A DNA stretch of 64,000 bases, taken from assembly GCA_963576785.1 (NCBI GenBank), contig OY756146.1:1984001-2048000 (forward strand), written 5' to 3'. This document shows, in pieces, positions 45,880-59,315 of the stretch; the first letter of the stretch is position 1; the number at the start of each line of letters is the position of its first letter. The translations under genes and the position numbers were made by a program. The stretch comes from Chlorophyllum brunneum (Eukaryota; Basidiomycota; Agaricomycetes; Agaricales; Agaricaceae). Below the pieces are notes generated by a model, which saw nothing but the letters and a program-made list of their open reading frames with translations, ran no database searches and had not been told where the DNA came from.

Positions 45880-47632
45880 GAACCGCAGCAGGCTCAGTTG
45901 ATCATTCTCACATGATTCCGAAAATGAGTGTTACGACGTGTGAACATTGACAACAAAAGATGATGACGTTGCGTATGTATGGAAGTTGCTGGTTGGGCGC
46001 GCGTGTTTTGACAGGCGATGAGCAACGACAATACAATGTTCGGAGCTGCCCAGAGACTTGATGTCAGACAGCAGTATCTGACACCTACTTACAGAATGCT
46101 GCTCTCGAACCTGGTCTTCTCGAGTTTGCTCTGATGTTTAGGGATTCTTCTTCGTAACAGACATGAAGCATTCACATGGCGTGGAGTCGCACGTAACACA
46201 TGAAGACCTTCTCTTTGCCAGGTTCCTCCAAAACACGATGTAGAGTTATGTATATGTCCAAAAATAACCCGAAAACCCACTTCCAAGCATCTGATCGTCT
46301 TTGATTTCATTCTAGGGTTCCAGAGGATGGCCACTCATCAACTTTTGGTCCCTGAGCCGCTGGTCCAGGATTGTTAGTCAGGTGGGTAACGAAGGTGAGG
46401 GGGGCTACATAGTTGTAGGATGGGATCGAACATGTCAATCACTGTCGTCGAGCGGCGGCGGCGGCAGTTCCGTTATCACGAGCGCCTGAATTGACCGTGG
46501 AATTGGAATTCTCAATATTTCAATACGTTTCCTTGGGTTCGGGGGGAGAGGGGGGTGTACAAATTACCTTGACATCCAAAGTTCTAAAATTAGCTCGAGG
46601 AACTGGTCTGTCCGTTTTTGCGAAGCCAACCATATACAAAGAATGGTATTAACCGGATGGAAGGTGTTCTTTAGAAGAACTTGTAGTAACCACTTGTTTG
46701 GGAACTTTGACAACCTGTGCGGGTTACCCCTTGTTTGTTTCTTGACCATAAGTGTGGCGGAAATGAACTTCTTGACTGGAAATGATTCCTCACACTCGGA
46801 CTCTCCACCTTCATTTGCGCCACTCGTCTCTTGCATCAAACCCATTGTCTGGGCATGAATCGCTCAATCGCTTGCTTTGGGACAGTGTGGAATTTGAGAA
46901 CAGTAAGAATTCGCGCGGGGGAGAGAAAGAACTCGAAAGTTGCATGTAAAGCTCGCACCCCCCTTTTTGTTAACGCGAGAAACCCGTACGGGTCATTCTA
47001 GCTCTGTGGTTCCTTGGTCCTAGCATTTGGTAGAGTGAATGCATAAGAAATCCCACAAAGTCTAACTCATTCAAAACGCCCATCGATATTGGATATTGAA
47101 CCTCACTCGGGTAGGTTACGAGTCCTTCCGTGATAAAGAAATTAAATATGGGTATTTGCAAATATACTCACAAAATGACGTATATAACAATCGGGGGATT
47201 GCGGTACAAGGGTATGTAACAGACATGCCCGAGGGATTCGTTTCCGCGTGTGGACGAAATGTCGTAGAAATGTCGTTTGTATTACTGACTGATATGATCA
47301 TAATGTTGTGTGGCTAGTCGTCATTGGATGCGTTGGAGCATGTGTACCTGTTTTACTTGAAAGGTGATTTCACTGGGGAGCGGCCATCTGATTCGTCTCC
47401 ATGCGATGATGGTGAGTAGATGACGAATTTTTTTTAGATAAGACGTCGTGTGCCATGTATCAGGCAACATCAATGTGAATTCTTTGAATGTTCAAATCGA
47501 AACAGAAGACAAACAGAAGACAGGTGTCCTCCTTGATGGGTAATAAGATTGTTTTATGCTGGCTTCCAACGACGAGGATCCCAACATAACGATATAGAAG
47601 TCTAATCCTCAAATAAACGAAAAACGGTAACA
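45880..47632. other. Intergenic, no gene seen
   Basis: An 18-base C run precedes it (45855-45872). Open frames are short and unconvincing. No repeat family from the left part of the window was recognised here. Confidence 0.45.
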
Positions 47633-49646
47633 TCAAAGGTGCTCCTCAACATCTTCATCATTCCCTAACGTCATCTCATCAAAGTCCTCCAACAACTCAT
47701 CTATCTTAATCTCCGGGAAATCCGCTTCATTCTCTCCATCCTCTTCTCCACCTGCACCAGCACCGGTACCACCAACATCCATATCCATAGACTCTTTTCC
47801 TTTCTCTTTTTCCTTCTTACTCTTCTTCGAACTGCCACCATGCGCCGGTCCACCCGCTCCAGGGGCACTCATCCTAACATCCTCAATATCACCGTCCTTC
47901 TTAGCTTTGTATAAATTGACTCCAGCGCGCATCTCCGGATCTTCTTCCAATTCTCGTAAAAATAATTCATAGTCTTCTTCGACTTTCCTTTGGTCTCTAC
48001 CTCCAAGACGGCCAACAACACCCCTACCCGATCCAGTATCGCCTTCCTCTCCAGCTTCCTTTGCAATACTCCGTAACTTCCAATTCCTGGATTTACTTTT
48101 CTTTCTGCGATTCGGGTAGGTTTTCTTGACGAGGATTATATCTGGGATGAGGTTGGAAGGGAGAGATGAGTAATCGGAGGAATTGTAATTTGAGTTTGTT
48201 AAGTGATATCCGAGAGCTGTATCGCCTGGTTGGAGAATTGCACCGAGGTGGGTACGGGTGTGGAAGATACTTGTGGTTTGGCCTGTGGATTCGAAATCCA
48301 TCACGTCGTCTTCTGGTATACCACCATTTGATCGGAAAGCACCTGCTAATGCGACTTGCGCATCGGCCATGAGGAATTTACCTCTTGATTTCGAATGGTC
48401 AGGTTCGATGTCCAATATTGTGAATTCTACGAGATCGGTGACGCTTGCTAGAGCCTCGAATGGTTGACGCCAATATATTGTCGGAGGGATTTCGCAAGTT
48501 CGGAGTGTGGCTACGTCCATGAGTTGGAGTGAGTTTCCGACGCGGGTGCAGACTGTTAGGGGGTGGATATTTGAGAGGGAGCGGGCGAGCTTAAGAGGCA
48601 TGCAGACTAGATCATCCTTGCAGACTGGAGTGATTTCGACAGAGTAGGTGTATTTGAAGTTGGCGGTATTGGAGTGGGTATCTGCTGAGAGGAGTTGTTC
48701 GGATGATTTCGAGCTGAGAATTAGAAGAAGTCAAAGTAAGTGAATGAAATTTTGGAAGGGAGGGGAAGACGTACCGGACTGGAACCACATTGTTAAGAAA
48801 TTCGACCATTTTGATAGCATGACTACGTTGACTGTAGAAAAAGTCGAGGCCATCACGAACTTCTTTGACGGAGATCGTGTCCTTTTGCGCGTTGTGTTTG
48901 AGGATAAGTTGCTCGAGATATAGGAATGTGCGTTTATGTGACACTTTTTGGCGAACCTGAACGAGGGCTTTCCAGGTATTCTTGGCAGCTAGTCGAGTAC
49001 AATCCGGGCATTGACCGTATTGAACCAGGAATTCGATCTCGAAAGTCTGTTCGAGGATCGTATTTGTCAGTACCTGAGGTGTATTTCCAGGTATCAGCGG
49101 GATCCTCGTTTTGTGTGATGCGGGGGGATGAGCGTACTTCTTTTTGAATTGTGATCGCCACCCTCAGGCGTTTGGAATGAGGTTCCGTCCAAATGAACCG
49201 AGCATCGGTAAGCCGTACTTTATTGAGACCCTTTAGTTTTTTGAGGCATATTGATAAAAGTTCGGATGATTCGGGTCGGGCAATTGTCCACGCGGTAGGT
49301 GGTGATAAAAAACGTTCGCAATTGCGGCAATAAGCAACCGAGGCTGGGAAGATGTCAGGGGTGGTGGTGATATTGGGATGATTAATTTTGACATACCTTG
49401 CTTTGGAATTCCTTCGGTAATGTCAACGCTGAGAGGGCGAACTGTGAGATCGGGATTGAATGCGGTGAGCGAAGTAGCCTGGGCTCACGTATTGCGGAGA
49501 CATGCAACGCAGAGGTTTGCGGAGTTGGGAACGATCGGAGTGCCTGTTGCTTGGTGGTCAGTTTCTTAGTGTGAGCAACGGTAGATCCACGCACCGCAGT
49601 CAGCACAGAGTACTCGATGAGTGGCGGGCGGGGGAATAAACTCCAT
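47633..49646 (-). CDS. nmd3: NMD3, 60S ribosomal subunit export adaptor
   Basis: NMD3 binds the 60S subunit in the nucleus and supplies the export signal for Crm1. Exon 1 (49646-49595) encodes MEFIPPPATHRVLCADCG, the first half of a zinc-binding CxxC site. A following exon has RPLSVDITEGIPKQ, typical of the family. Further exons give YLEQLILKHNAQKD and VRDGLDFFYSQRSHAIKMVEFL, and the large last exon (48601-47633) gives ANPLKLARS-type sequence, HPLTVCTRVGNSLQLMD, DFESTGQTT and the acidic C-terminus ending DEDVEEHL. The leucine-rich IDELLEDFDEMTL near the end may be the nuclear export signal. It is divergent from UGGT with about 140 bp between starts. Confidence 0.92.
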
Positions 49647-49788
49647 AGTGCGAGTAGAGTGTGGATTTGTGATCAAGATTCGAATCTGAATACCACGTGA
49701 CTATACATTATCAGATAGGTGGTCACGTTGACGTGTCTAGTCGACGTGGATAGTCCAAAAATAACTGTGCTCTCTCCATCCTGGACCC
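49647..49788. promoter_or_regulatory. Short bidirectional promoter between NMD3 and UGGT
   Basis: Only 142 bp separate the two divergent start codons, so both genes must share this control region. No TATA box was seen. CACGTGA occurs at 49694-49700, an E-box-like site. Confidence 0.5.
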
Positions 49789-52700
49789 ATGAAGCGCGCC
49801 GTTGCAGTCCTGGGCCCTGCGCTGGCTGCTCTCACTGCACATGCTGCCAGTCCTCCAGTTAAGATCTCGCTCACCTCGTCCTGGCCTGCTCCTCCTGTCG
49901 TTCCTGAAATTCTGTGGGTCTATCTCTATACACCGCCCAATCATTCTTACACTCTACAGCGAAACCGTAGCACTCGTCAATCCATATGGCTTCTTTCAGC
50001 TCCTCGACCAACTTACTGACCCAAAAATGTCCATCTTTGCACAATCTGCTGCTCCAGAGGCGCTCTACCAGTCTGGCATCACTTCTGCTGCTGGTCAGGG
50101 AATCATCCAGGGCGCTGGCGATATAGCTGACGTCCACATGAACCTCGCCTTACATGCTGCTACACCCAAGTTGGAGGCGTTTTATCAACACTACGAGGAC
50201 AAGCACAATGGTAGTCGAGGTACTGCATGTGGCTCGTGGGTGGACTGGTATGGAGAGGTGGTTTGTGATATCGAGTCGCTTGTTCAGTTGGTTGGACATG
50301 AGACGATTGATTCGTCCGAAAAAGTTAATGCTGAGTCGTGAGTATATTCGACTTTCCTACCTGACCGTGGTCTGATACCCTCCTTAGGACATACCCGAGA
50401 CCAAAGATCCTCACTTTCGACCATATATACCCATCGCCGAGCAGGGCCATCGACAGGCCCCATAGGACCGCTATCCTTTACGCAACCTTGGACTCGAAGA
50501 ACTTCCGAGAGCTACATTCATATCTATATGCTCAGGCTAACAAACCTGTTCCTCATATCGAATATGTCCTGCGTTACGTCCCACCTCAACAACCCAGCTC
50601 GACGCGAAACTACCTCTCTGGATATGGCGTTGCCCTGGATTTGAAAAAGATGGATTACTTGGCTGTCGATGACAGGTTTTCATCCAATAAGAGTACGTTT
50701 ACCTGTCCGTCTTGTGACGTCAACTACTTATACTTCTGCAGAGTCTGAACATACTAATGGCCTACCAGCTGATGATACCTCTGAGCATGAAGTAGATCCA
50801 ATCGTCTCGCTCATTCAAGCCCATCCAGAAAACGAGCTCACGACAGACGCAAAGCCTACCCTTTCCGAAGAGGAACTCACAAGTCCGTTTCCGTCCTTCG
50901 ACGTCTCCTTAATTATCTACTGACTACAGTCCTTTAGCAATTGGTCGCAGAGCGGTCCAACTAATCGCCGAATCCTCTTCTCCGCTCACAGCTCTAACCC
51001 GTCTATCCCAAAACTTCCCCAAATATGCAACGTCCCTCTCTCGCCGTGTGCAAGTCAACTCTAGCATCCTCGAAGAACTAACGTTTAATTCACAAAGAAT
51101 GCAAGGAGGGATGAACTTGTTCTGGTTAAACGGGTTCCGTATCGATATTCCTGATGTTAACGTCTTTGGATTGTTGGGTTTGTTAAGAAAGGAGAAGAGT
51201 TTGATGAGGAGTGTAATCGAGTTAGGGTTGGAGAATACTGAGGCTTTGGAGGTACTGTCACACCCTATTGTTGCGAGTGCGCAAAAGGATGGGGGTGTCA
51301 CGGATGGATTGTTTGATGCGAGTGATAGGACTGAGGAAGGGGGTGTCGTGGTTTGGTGGAATGATTTCGAGAAGGATCAGAAGTGCGTGGTTTTTGTCGC
51401 TATCCCATATGATATGAAAAAGGTTGCTGAGGCTCTCCTTTGATAAAGATACGCGCGCTGGAGTCCATCCTTGTACCAGGTATGTTCCCTTCTCCCAGTG
51501 ACACGTGTTATAGTGGATTGATTAAACGCGTGTAGCTCCTTCAACCAATGTACCCAGGCTCATTCCCAAATGTCCGACACAATATATTCAACACTATACT
51601 CGTCATGGACCTTTCACAAACCAGCAACGTACATTTACTCGCGACGACTGTTGCGAATATCGTCAATAGAGGTTTACCGTTCAGATTTGGTGTTGTGCCG
51701 ATGATCCATGATGAGGACAGTACGTCTAGTTGAACTTTTTTTTCAACTCAACGCGGTACTGACTGCTAATTGTACAGGTTTGAAGTTGGCGAAAGTATTT
51801 TATTACATGATCAAGACTTATGGAAGGAGAAAGACTATGAATTTCCTTGGCGAGGTCCGCCTTCTCTTCAAATCTCCCTCAACCGCTCAACTGACATGGT
51901 ACCTATAGCTCGTTGACGTGTCCTCTCCACCTGACAACCAACCCACACATATCTCTCTATCAACCGTCCAATCCGCATATGACACATTCATCACCAACGA
52001 TTCCGAAGATCCAGACACTACTGGAGAACACCTACCGTTCGACGCCATCTTTGACAATGAGAAAATCGACGCGGATGCTGTTGCGCCTATTGAGAAGATT
52101 AAGGCATACAGTGAAAGATTGGGTGCGAGTAAGAGAGAGTCGACGAGTGGACGGGGCCATGCGTTTTTCAATGGACGGTATTTGGCTTTGGATGATGTAA
52201 GTCTTGGTTTTCATCATGCAAGAGGTGCTAAGAGCTTATCCGTTTTTTTTTTTTTTTGCTTGGGTAGGAATTCCTTAAAGTGTTGCAAGCTGAGGCTGGA
52301 CAACAGATGCAATGGTTACAAGAAAAGGTACTTTGTTTTTGTCCCTCGTGTCATTTATCTCATGTCTTCCTAGATCTACACTGGCGTAATCTCAGACGAA
52401 CAGGATAAGCGACCCGATATGGGCACATACTTCTACGATTTGCCTACTACATCAAAGCGAAGGAATCGGTACATTGTGCCTTCTACCGGTGGACTGAAGA
52501 TTGTCAATGTGCCTGAGGTCTTGACCGCGTCTGGATTGAATGGCGTGGTTAAAGGTGGATCGTGGATGTATCCTGGTAAGTATCTAGTTCCTTTCCTCCC
52601 CGCCCCTTTTCTTTTTGCTCATGGATTTTATGTTATGTAGAGTCGGATGTGAAGGTTACGTCGAGTTTGTTCGTGGTTGCGGATTTTGATTCGCAGGCAG

Positions 52701-55700
52701 GTCAGGGAATCTTGACGCAGGCTTTGGATTCGCTTGTGTGTTTCTAGATTGTCCTTCCATATCTACACACTAACTGGCTTTGAATAGGCAAAGAACTCAC
52801 AAACACGCGTCACATTCCTTCACAACCCTTCAAGTTCACCGTCTAGTGACCCAACAAAGATCCCAATCTCATGGACGCTCTCACACCTCATCACAACGCA
52901 TACCTTGTCGAAAGTCACGCCTAGTCAACTCGCTCAGGCCCTTGGCATTTCGACAACTGTAACAGTGGAGCCTGATTCAAAACAAACACTTCTTAGTGTG
53001 AAAGATGCCTTGTTGTCTGATCTAGGCATCGATTTATCTGAGAATAAATCTGATTCGGGTGCGTATGATCGGTATGTCAAGGCTTCGAGATTGGCTGCGA
53101 GGTCGTTGGGTGTTAAGGGTGGTGAAATGGGTGTTGTTATCAATGGAAGAGTGAGTTTCGTTTCCTATCCCTACACTCGACTTGGGGATTTGTGATACTG
53201 ATGCAGCTGCGTGTAGGTTATTGCGCAGTTGGAGAAAGATCAATTCTTGGCCGCTGATTTTGCTGCATTGGAAGACTACGAATATAGAAAGCGAGCTGTT
53301 CCGGTTGTCGAGGCCGTCAAGGCTGTCAAAGAGAACGTTGGTGAACTTGATCGGTGTGTTATTTTTTATTTTTTATCTGTCTATTTGAGATGAGGATGGT
53401 TTGCTGAGACAATTCGGGTTGTAGTGCTTCGTATGCGAACTTGGTTTCGATGTTGTCTTCGATCATTGCTTCGAGTCAGCAACCTGATCCTAGTGAGATC
53501 GGATTGTTTGACGCGCCGTTGAAGCCTAGGAGTAGGAATTATAGGTTGTTGGGATCGGAGTATACGTTAGTCACTCTCCCTCTCCCAGCCTCCGATGTAT
53601 TAACCACTTCCTGCAGTGCTTTCGAAATCGGCAATAACCAAACAGCGTTGTATCACTTTGCCGTTGTGGTCGATCCTCTTAGTCCGACGGCGCAGAAGTG
53701 GGCTAGCTTGCTCGGGGTGAGTATGCTTTTTACTTTATGAGAGTGTATCACTAAGCACTGCGTATAGTGGTTGACAACCATTCCTAATGTGTTTATTGAA
53801 GTTCATCTGAACCCTGGACGATACACTGAGGTGAGTGCTTACAGTTAGAAAACAAGGAACCCACGAGTCTAATTATATGCAGATGCCATTGAAACGCTTC
53901 TATCGATACAATGCCGTTTCTTCTCTATCATTCGATGAAGCTGGGTGCGTCATACATGCTCCTTTGTTCGAAGCCCACTCATCATGTCGTACAGCAATGA
54001 AGTTCCATCCGAAGTCATTTTCGAAGATCTCCCCATAGACCCTATTTATACTCTTGCCATGGATGTACCATCCTCCTGGCTTGTCCGCCCTCGTGAAGCG
54101 CTATACGACCTCGATAATATCCTTTTAAGTCAACTATCCTCGGATGATACCAGCGTTGACGCGACCTTTTCTCTTGATTACCTCGTCGTTGAGGGTCATG
54201 CCCGAGAGGTCAAGACGCAAGAACCTCCTCGTGGAGTTCAACTCGAGCTCGTGAAAACCAGTGACAAGTCTCCAATTGACGATACCCTCGTCGCTGCAAA
54301 TCTCGGCTATGTACAATTTAAAGCAAAACCTGGCGTGTTTCAATTGCAAATCAGGGGTGAGGGAAGGGGAAGGAAGATTTTTAAGATGGAGAGTGTTGGG
54401 AATGAGGGATGGGATAGTCCGAGTGTTGAAGAGGTTGGGGATGAGATTACTTTGGTTAGTTTTGAAGGGTTGACTTTGTATCCGAGATTGGCGAGGTTGC
54501 CTGGGATGGAGAGGGAGGATGTGCTTCAGGAGGAAAGTCAGCCTGAGTCGTCGGTGTTGGAGAATTTGACGAATAAGTTGATGTCGATTTTCAAGACGAA
54601 GGAGACGCAGCAGGAAGAAGAGAAGGGTGTAACGGTGGTGAAAGAACAGGCGGATATTAACATTTTTACTGTCGCTTCGGGTTTGCTTTATGAGGTATGT
54701 TGACTCTTTTGATCCTCCTTCACCATCCTGACAGTCGGAGTAGCGCTTCGTGTCCATCATGATCCTCAGCGTCCTGCGTAATACAAACAGTACCGTCAAG
54801 TTCTGGTTCATTGAAAACTTCTTATCCCCATCATTCCTTGTTAGTTCCTGTTCTTCTTATCTCACACTCCGCAACTGACTTGTCAATAGGAATTCATTCC
54901 CCACATGGCCGAGAAATACGGATTCCAATACGAGCTCGTCACTTACAAATGGCCATCTTGGCTTCGCGTCCAGACCGAGAAACAACGTATCATTTGGGCG
55001 TACAAGATTCTTTTCTTGGACGTTCTCTTTCCAATGGACCTCAAGAAAGTAATCTTCGTCGATGCTGACCAGATCGTACGCGCAGACCTCCAAGAGCTTG
55101 TAGACCTTGACCTTCACGGCGCACCTTATGGTTATACGCCTATGGGTGACGATAACACCGACATGGAAGGCTTTAGATTCTGGAAGACCGGATACTGGCA
55201 AGAGTTCCTCAAGGGCTTGCCGTACCACATTAGGTGAGTGATAAATCTTCCTGGTTCCGTTGTTCCTGACCCTGAATGTGTATATCTGGGATGTAGTGCG
55301 CTTTATGTGATCGACCTCGTGAAATTTAGACAGGTATGAACGGGTACCTCGTGCTACGTTGGTGACTCATTTTACCGATTGTTTTTTAATTATAGATGGC
55401 AGCTGGTGTACGTCCACAATGTGGTTTCTCTGATGAGACTATGCTTACGCAAGCTACTTCAGGATATCCTCCGCGGTCAATACCAACATCTGTCTGCTGA
55501 CCCGCAATCCTTGGCAAATCTTGACCAAGGTGAGCTGTTTTGGAGCTCTTTCGGATTCTGAACAAAGGTTGAGACGATACAGATCTTCCGAACAACCTCC
55601 AGAGGGAAGTTCCGATTGTAAGTGATATACATGTCGTTAATCTTGTTTTTCCATGTTGATCATCACATCGTCGTCAAAGTTCTCTCTCCACGAAGATTGG

Positions 55701-56195
55701 TTGTGGGTAAGTAGTGTATTTTTATATTCGAAGGTTTACTCTCTTGTTGACAAGAATTCTTCTAGTGCGAAACTTGGTGTACGTGTACCATCAATACGCT
55801 TGTTTTTTACATTGACATTTCCGCCTCCGTCTCAAGGTAGCAAGGATCGTTTGCATCGGGCAAAAACCATTGACCTGTGTCAGAACCCTCTTACGGTTCG
55901 TTTATTTACCCTGTCCTTGTCATTTGTCAACCAACCCCTGATATCATGACAGAAAGAGCCTAAACTTTCGCGTGCACGACAGATTCCGGAGTGGGAAGAG
56001 TACGATGCGGAAATCGCACGCTTCTCCCGAGAGTTGGCCAAGAAAGGTAAAATACACTCGCGTCTTGCTGCTGCCGGTGCAGACGTTCTCGCCAGTGCAG
56101 GTGCTGCACCAGCAAACGCTCCCGTCGATCCCGACAACGAGCCCGAAGTACACAGCCCCCCATCTGATGAAGCGCCTAATAGGGATGAATTGTAA
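49789..56195 (+). CDS. UDP-glucose:glycoprotein glucosyltransferase (UGGT)
   Basis: It re-glucosylates misfolded glycoproteins in the ER so that calnexin can rebind them. The N-terminus [20 protein letters not shown] is a signal peptide. Thioredoxin-like sensor domains follow ([30 protein letters not shown] block near 50480, YVLRYVPP). The C-terminal GT24 catalytic domain includes [36 protein letters not shown] (DxD metal site, near 55060), [38 protein letters not shown] and [17 protein letters not shown]. The protein ends EAPNRDEL, with an RDEL retrieval signal. Many short introns are present; one is at about 55404-55460. Length fits the family (about 1600 residues). Confidence 0.93.
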
Positions 56196-56525
56196 CTTGA
56201 GGATAATTGCTCATAATAGATATTTATACATGTCCTTTCGTGAGCGGAATGATCGTAAGTGGCAGGTATGTCAGCCTATCCCCAGCGCTCGTGAACGCCG
56301 AATCAGACCCCAAACAAACCACGGTAGGGTGTAGCTGTCAATCTTCTGTGCACCAATGGCAAGGTGATAGTTCACAAGGTGTGAGATAGGGTTGACCCTA
56401 TCATTACGATAACGCCTCTCCTACATAAGAAGCATCTCTGCCAAGATGAAGTATCATATCAACCCAGCGCTCTATCCCCCCGCCCCCATCTATATTCTCG
56501 TCACATCCACTACACGGTCCACATC
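56196..56525. other. Intergenic between UGGT and the BRI3-like gene
   Basis: No gene seen. It should hold the UGGT 3' end and the next gene's promoter. Confidence 0.5.
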
Positions 56526-57208
56526 ATGAACGATCAGAAAGTTGATAACTACAGCAATCCACCGACATATCCTGGCCCCCCTGCTGGCGGCTCCGCTCTA
56601 CATAATAATCCACATGCAATGCACATGAACCAACAAAGTCCGTACATGGGACAGCAACCACTACCTGGAGCGCAATTCCAGCAGACGACAATGGGCATGG
56701 GTCAGCCTCAGATGATGCCAATGCAACCACATTTGACTGGACAACCATCGATGATGTCTATGGGCACAAACATGAACGCGAACATGAACGTTGGCCAACA
56801 ACCTATCCAGCCGCAGTCAACAGGTGTCATGATGAACGTTATGGTGCCGGGGATGATGCCTCAGGCTGGACCGAACTGTGAATCCTCTTCGCACGTTTGA
56901 TTGATTAAACCGCTGAATGTATGACTGTGGCCTTTTAGATTTGATGCTCTGTCAACAAGGACAACATGCACGAACGAGGAAATACGGAGCTTGTGGGATC
57001 ATCACTGCCATTGTAAGTTTTTCTTTCCCTTAAGCTCTATCTTTCTCTGATGGATGTGTGATCGAAGATCTTTTTCCCCATTGGCCTGATCGCTTTGTTG
57101 TGAGTTTTCAACTAGCAAAGGTCTTTGTGTAAACTAAATACTGATGAACATGTCTGGCATAGTATGGATGTCGAAGAATACTGCGTTCGATGCGGCACAC
57201 GATTTTGA
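56526..57208 (+). CDS. BRI3-like (brain protein I3 family) small membrane protein
   Basis: Exon 1 (56526 to about 56878) encodes a low-complexity N-terminus rich in Met, Gln, Pro and Gly, with many PxY/PPxY-like turns (NPPTYPGPP). Later exons give LMLCQQGQHARTRKYGACG, the hydrophobic IITAIIFFPIGLIALL and a C-terminal EEYCVRCGTRF. The paired CxxG/CxxC motifs around one hydrophobic segment are the BRI3 signature. Introns lie at about 56879-56938, 57013-57068 and 57099-57162. In animals BRI3 sits in lysosomal or endosomal membranes; the fungal role is not established. The stop is at 57206-57208. Confidence 0.8.
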
Positions 57209-57374
57209 TTTTCTTTCAAGATGGGCAGGGTGAAGTCGTGAGGCTTAAACTTAAGTGTGGGGAGGGTGATCCCACCATGATTACAGCTCATGGACTCATA
57301 TACCTCTTATATGGTTCATTCATTATGGAAAGGTTATATAGTCTATCTTCTATCTTACAATACGCGATGGACAT

Positions 57375-58547
57375 TCAGTGTATATATCGAATAATATGAT
57401 CCCACATGGTGTCCACATCGTCCCTATCAATGTACTCTACCACTGGCCGTTTGACCTTCTTAGATAGCGAAAGAAATTCCCTGACCACTCGAACATCACG
57501 AGCAGATGCAACACGAGAAACAAAAGTCGCCCTATAGAGGGACATTGAAATATTAACAAGTGCAGGAACGCGGAGAATAGGAAGAAGATTGCGAATATGG
57601 TGAAGGTATCCTGATATCCGAAGGGTCAAAAGGTTCGGCAGCTCTATGGGATGGCCGAAATACATGGCGCTGGAACGGGGGAGATCACCAGTAATTTCCA
57701 ATTCTTTTAAATTAGGAAGTTGGTTCAGGATCGCTGGGAGGGTATTAAAGGCGCAAGCAATCAGCCTTAACGAGGTGATCTGCAACCAAGGTACACGAGA
57801 CCTGATACTGTTGTCCTCGGTTTGGTAGAAAGACAGAGCCAATTTTGAGACACTGGAGTTCGCAAAGATGTCACGAATGTCGACGGAGCCAGTATCTCCA
57901 TCAAAACACCCAACGCCAAGATTCTCTAGAATAGGCGTGCCGTTGTAGAAGAGATGTTTCCAAGGCGCGAGGATATCTGTGGACATTATGAAGAATACTC
58001 TCCGCCATCTATGAGCATGGCGACACAAACGACTGAGCGCAGCATTACAGGCGCTGATCTTTCGACTGCGCACTGAAACGACGAAATCAAGGGGGACCGT
58101 CTTCGAAAGCGCGAGGCACATATCGAGGAATTCCAACCGGCTCTCCAGCTGCTGATCCCTTAGGTATAGCGACGACAAATCTAGGACAAATGTCGACCAC
58201 AGTCTGGGTGTACCAAGAGCGATTTGGCGCCAGAAACTAGAGACGTGAGCGACGGTCCATGCGAATGACGTTGGAAACACGCTTGACGTAAAATCATCGA
58301 ACGAGAAAATGTAGCTGAGGAGCTCGGGAGGGAGACGGTGGATGGGGGGCTCGAACAGAGTGGGATCCAAGCCAAGACCGTGGATAGGGAAGGGCGGTTC
58401 GACGGTGGTTCTGGTTATGCATTGATCACCAACTGCGGCCGCAATCGTAGGATAGGAACGCGCGATGTCGGTAGATGTAATTCTACCATGTATCCCGGAC
58501 CGCACTACGGGGCTCGCGGTGTGTGTTGATTGACTTAGTAGGTGCAT
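57375..58547 (-). CDS. F-box protein (single exon)
   Basis: A 390-codon intronless ORF. The F-box is at about residues 70-115 (IHRLPPELLSYIFSFDD, then VSSFWRQIALGTPRLW). The rest contains irregular leucine-rich segments (ITSLRLIACAF, LPNLKELEITG, LPNLLTLRISG). Agaricomycetes carry hundreds of such genes; they probably recruit targets to SCF ubiquitin ligases, with unknown substrates. It is convergent with the BRI3-like gene. Confidence 0.8.
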   Translation of the reverse strand: MHLLSQSTHTASPVVRSGIHGRITSTDIARSYPTIAAAVGDQCITRTTVEPPFPIHGLGLDPTLFEPPIHRLPPELLSYIFSFDDFTSSVFPTSFAWTVAHVSSFWRQIALGTPRLWSTFVLDLSSLYLRDQQLESRLEFLDMCLALSKTVPLDFVVSVRSRKISACNAALSRLCRHAHRWRRVFFIMSTDILAPWKHLFYNGTPILENLGVGCFDGDTGSVDIRDIFANSSVSKLALSFYQTEDNSIRSRVPWLQITSLRLIACAFNTLPAILNQLPNLKELEITGDLPRSSAMYFGHPIELPNLLTLRISGYLHHIRNLLPILRVPALVNISMSLYRATFVSRVASARDVRVVREFLSLSKKVKRPVVEYIDRDDVDTMWDHIIRYIH

Positions 58548-59144
58548 GACATTCTGGCCATCACAAGGAGCGGTGGGGAGGGACCGTCAGCACTTCGCTC
58601 CCTCAGTGCATGGGAAGGACACTTACGAGGCTATTAGCTGGGGACAGTATCAATTTGGGATCCCAATTACATGTGTACACATATATAAGAAGTTCTTGGG
58701 AGTTTGTGCAACCCTGAAGGTAGACCCAAAGATGGACATCAGCATCCGAAACTACGGATGAATCTGATTCAAGGGTATCAGTAGGGAACTCGGCCGAGTT
58801 GGGGCAGCATATCAAGATGGGTAAGTCAAAGTGACCCATCCTTGTCATGGAGTAGCTGATTCCAGGTGACCCATTTCAACTGAATATAACCTTTCAGTAA
58901 GACAGTTTCTGTCAGGTAGTAAGAGGATTGCTCAACACTATCATGAGAGTACCCATCAAGCAACAACCAATTTTCCAAACACCACACCACTAATAACGAA
59001 AGCATACATATTTAAAAGACAAGTTCATCATCTCAATCCATTTGACAGGGTAGCCCCACTCGTCAACTGACGAAGGACCACAACCTAACCAAAGAGAAGG
59101 AGAGAACAAAAAATCCCTTAAAAAGGGAATCCCCCGACGACATA
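58548..59144. other. Intergenic, no gene seen
   Basis: This lies upstream of the F-box gene and downstream of U2. No coding signal was recognised. Confidence 0.45.
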
Positions 59145-59315
59145 AGCCAGTAGTGCAGCGGCGAAGTCATCGCGCCCAAGTCGTGCAAGCAGAGGACGAG
59201 GAACTGGGGCGGCAAAAATTAGATAACCAAGAATGGAGGCGGTGCCTCCATAATAGTGGTTAAACTATTAAGAACAGATACTACACTTGATCTAAGCCAA
59301 AAGGCCAGAGTGGTA
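59145..59315 (-). ncRNA. U2: U2 spliceosomal RNA
   Basis: The minus strand from about 59315 reads CTCTGGCCTTTTGGCTTAGA then TCAAGTGTAGTATCTGTTCT, the highly conserved 5' stem-loop I and branch-point recognition region (GTAGTA) of U2. A stem-loop II region (AATAGTTTAACCACTATTA) follows. The Sm site AATTTTTG is at plus 59215-59222, then GC-rich stems III and IV containing GCTTGCACGACTTGG. It pairs with the branch point of introns in the spliceosome. The exact ends are estimated; 5' by alignment to the usual AUCRCUU start, 3' after the CTGCACTACTGGC stem. Confidence 0.93.
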
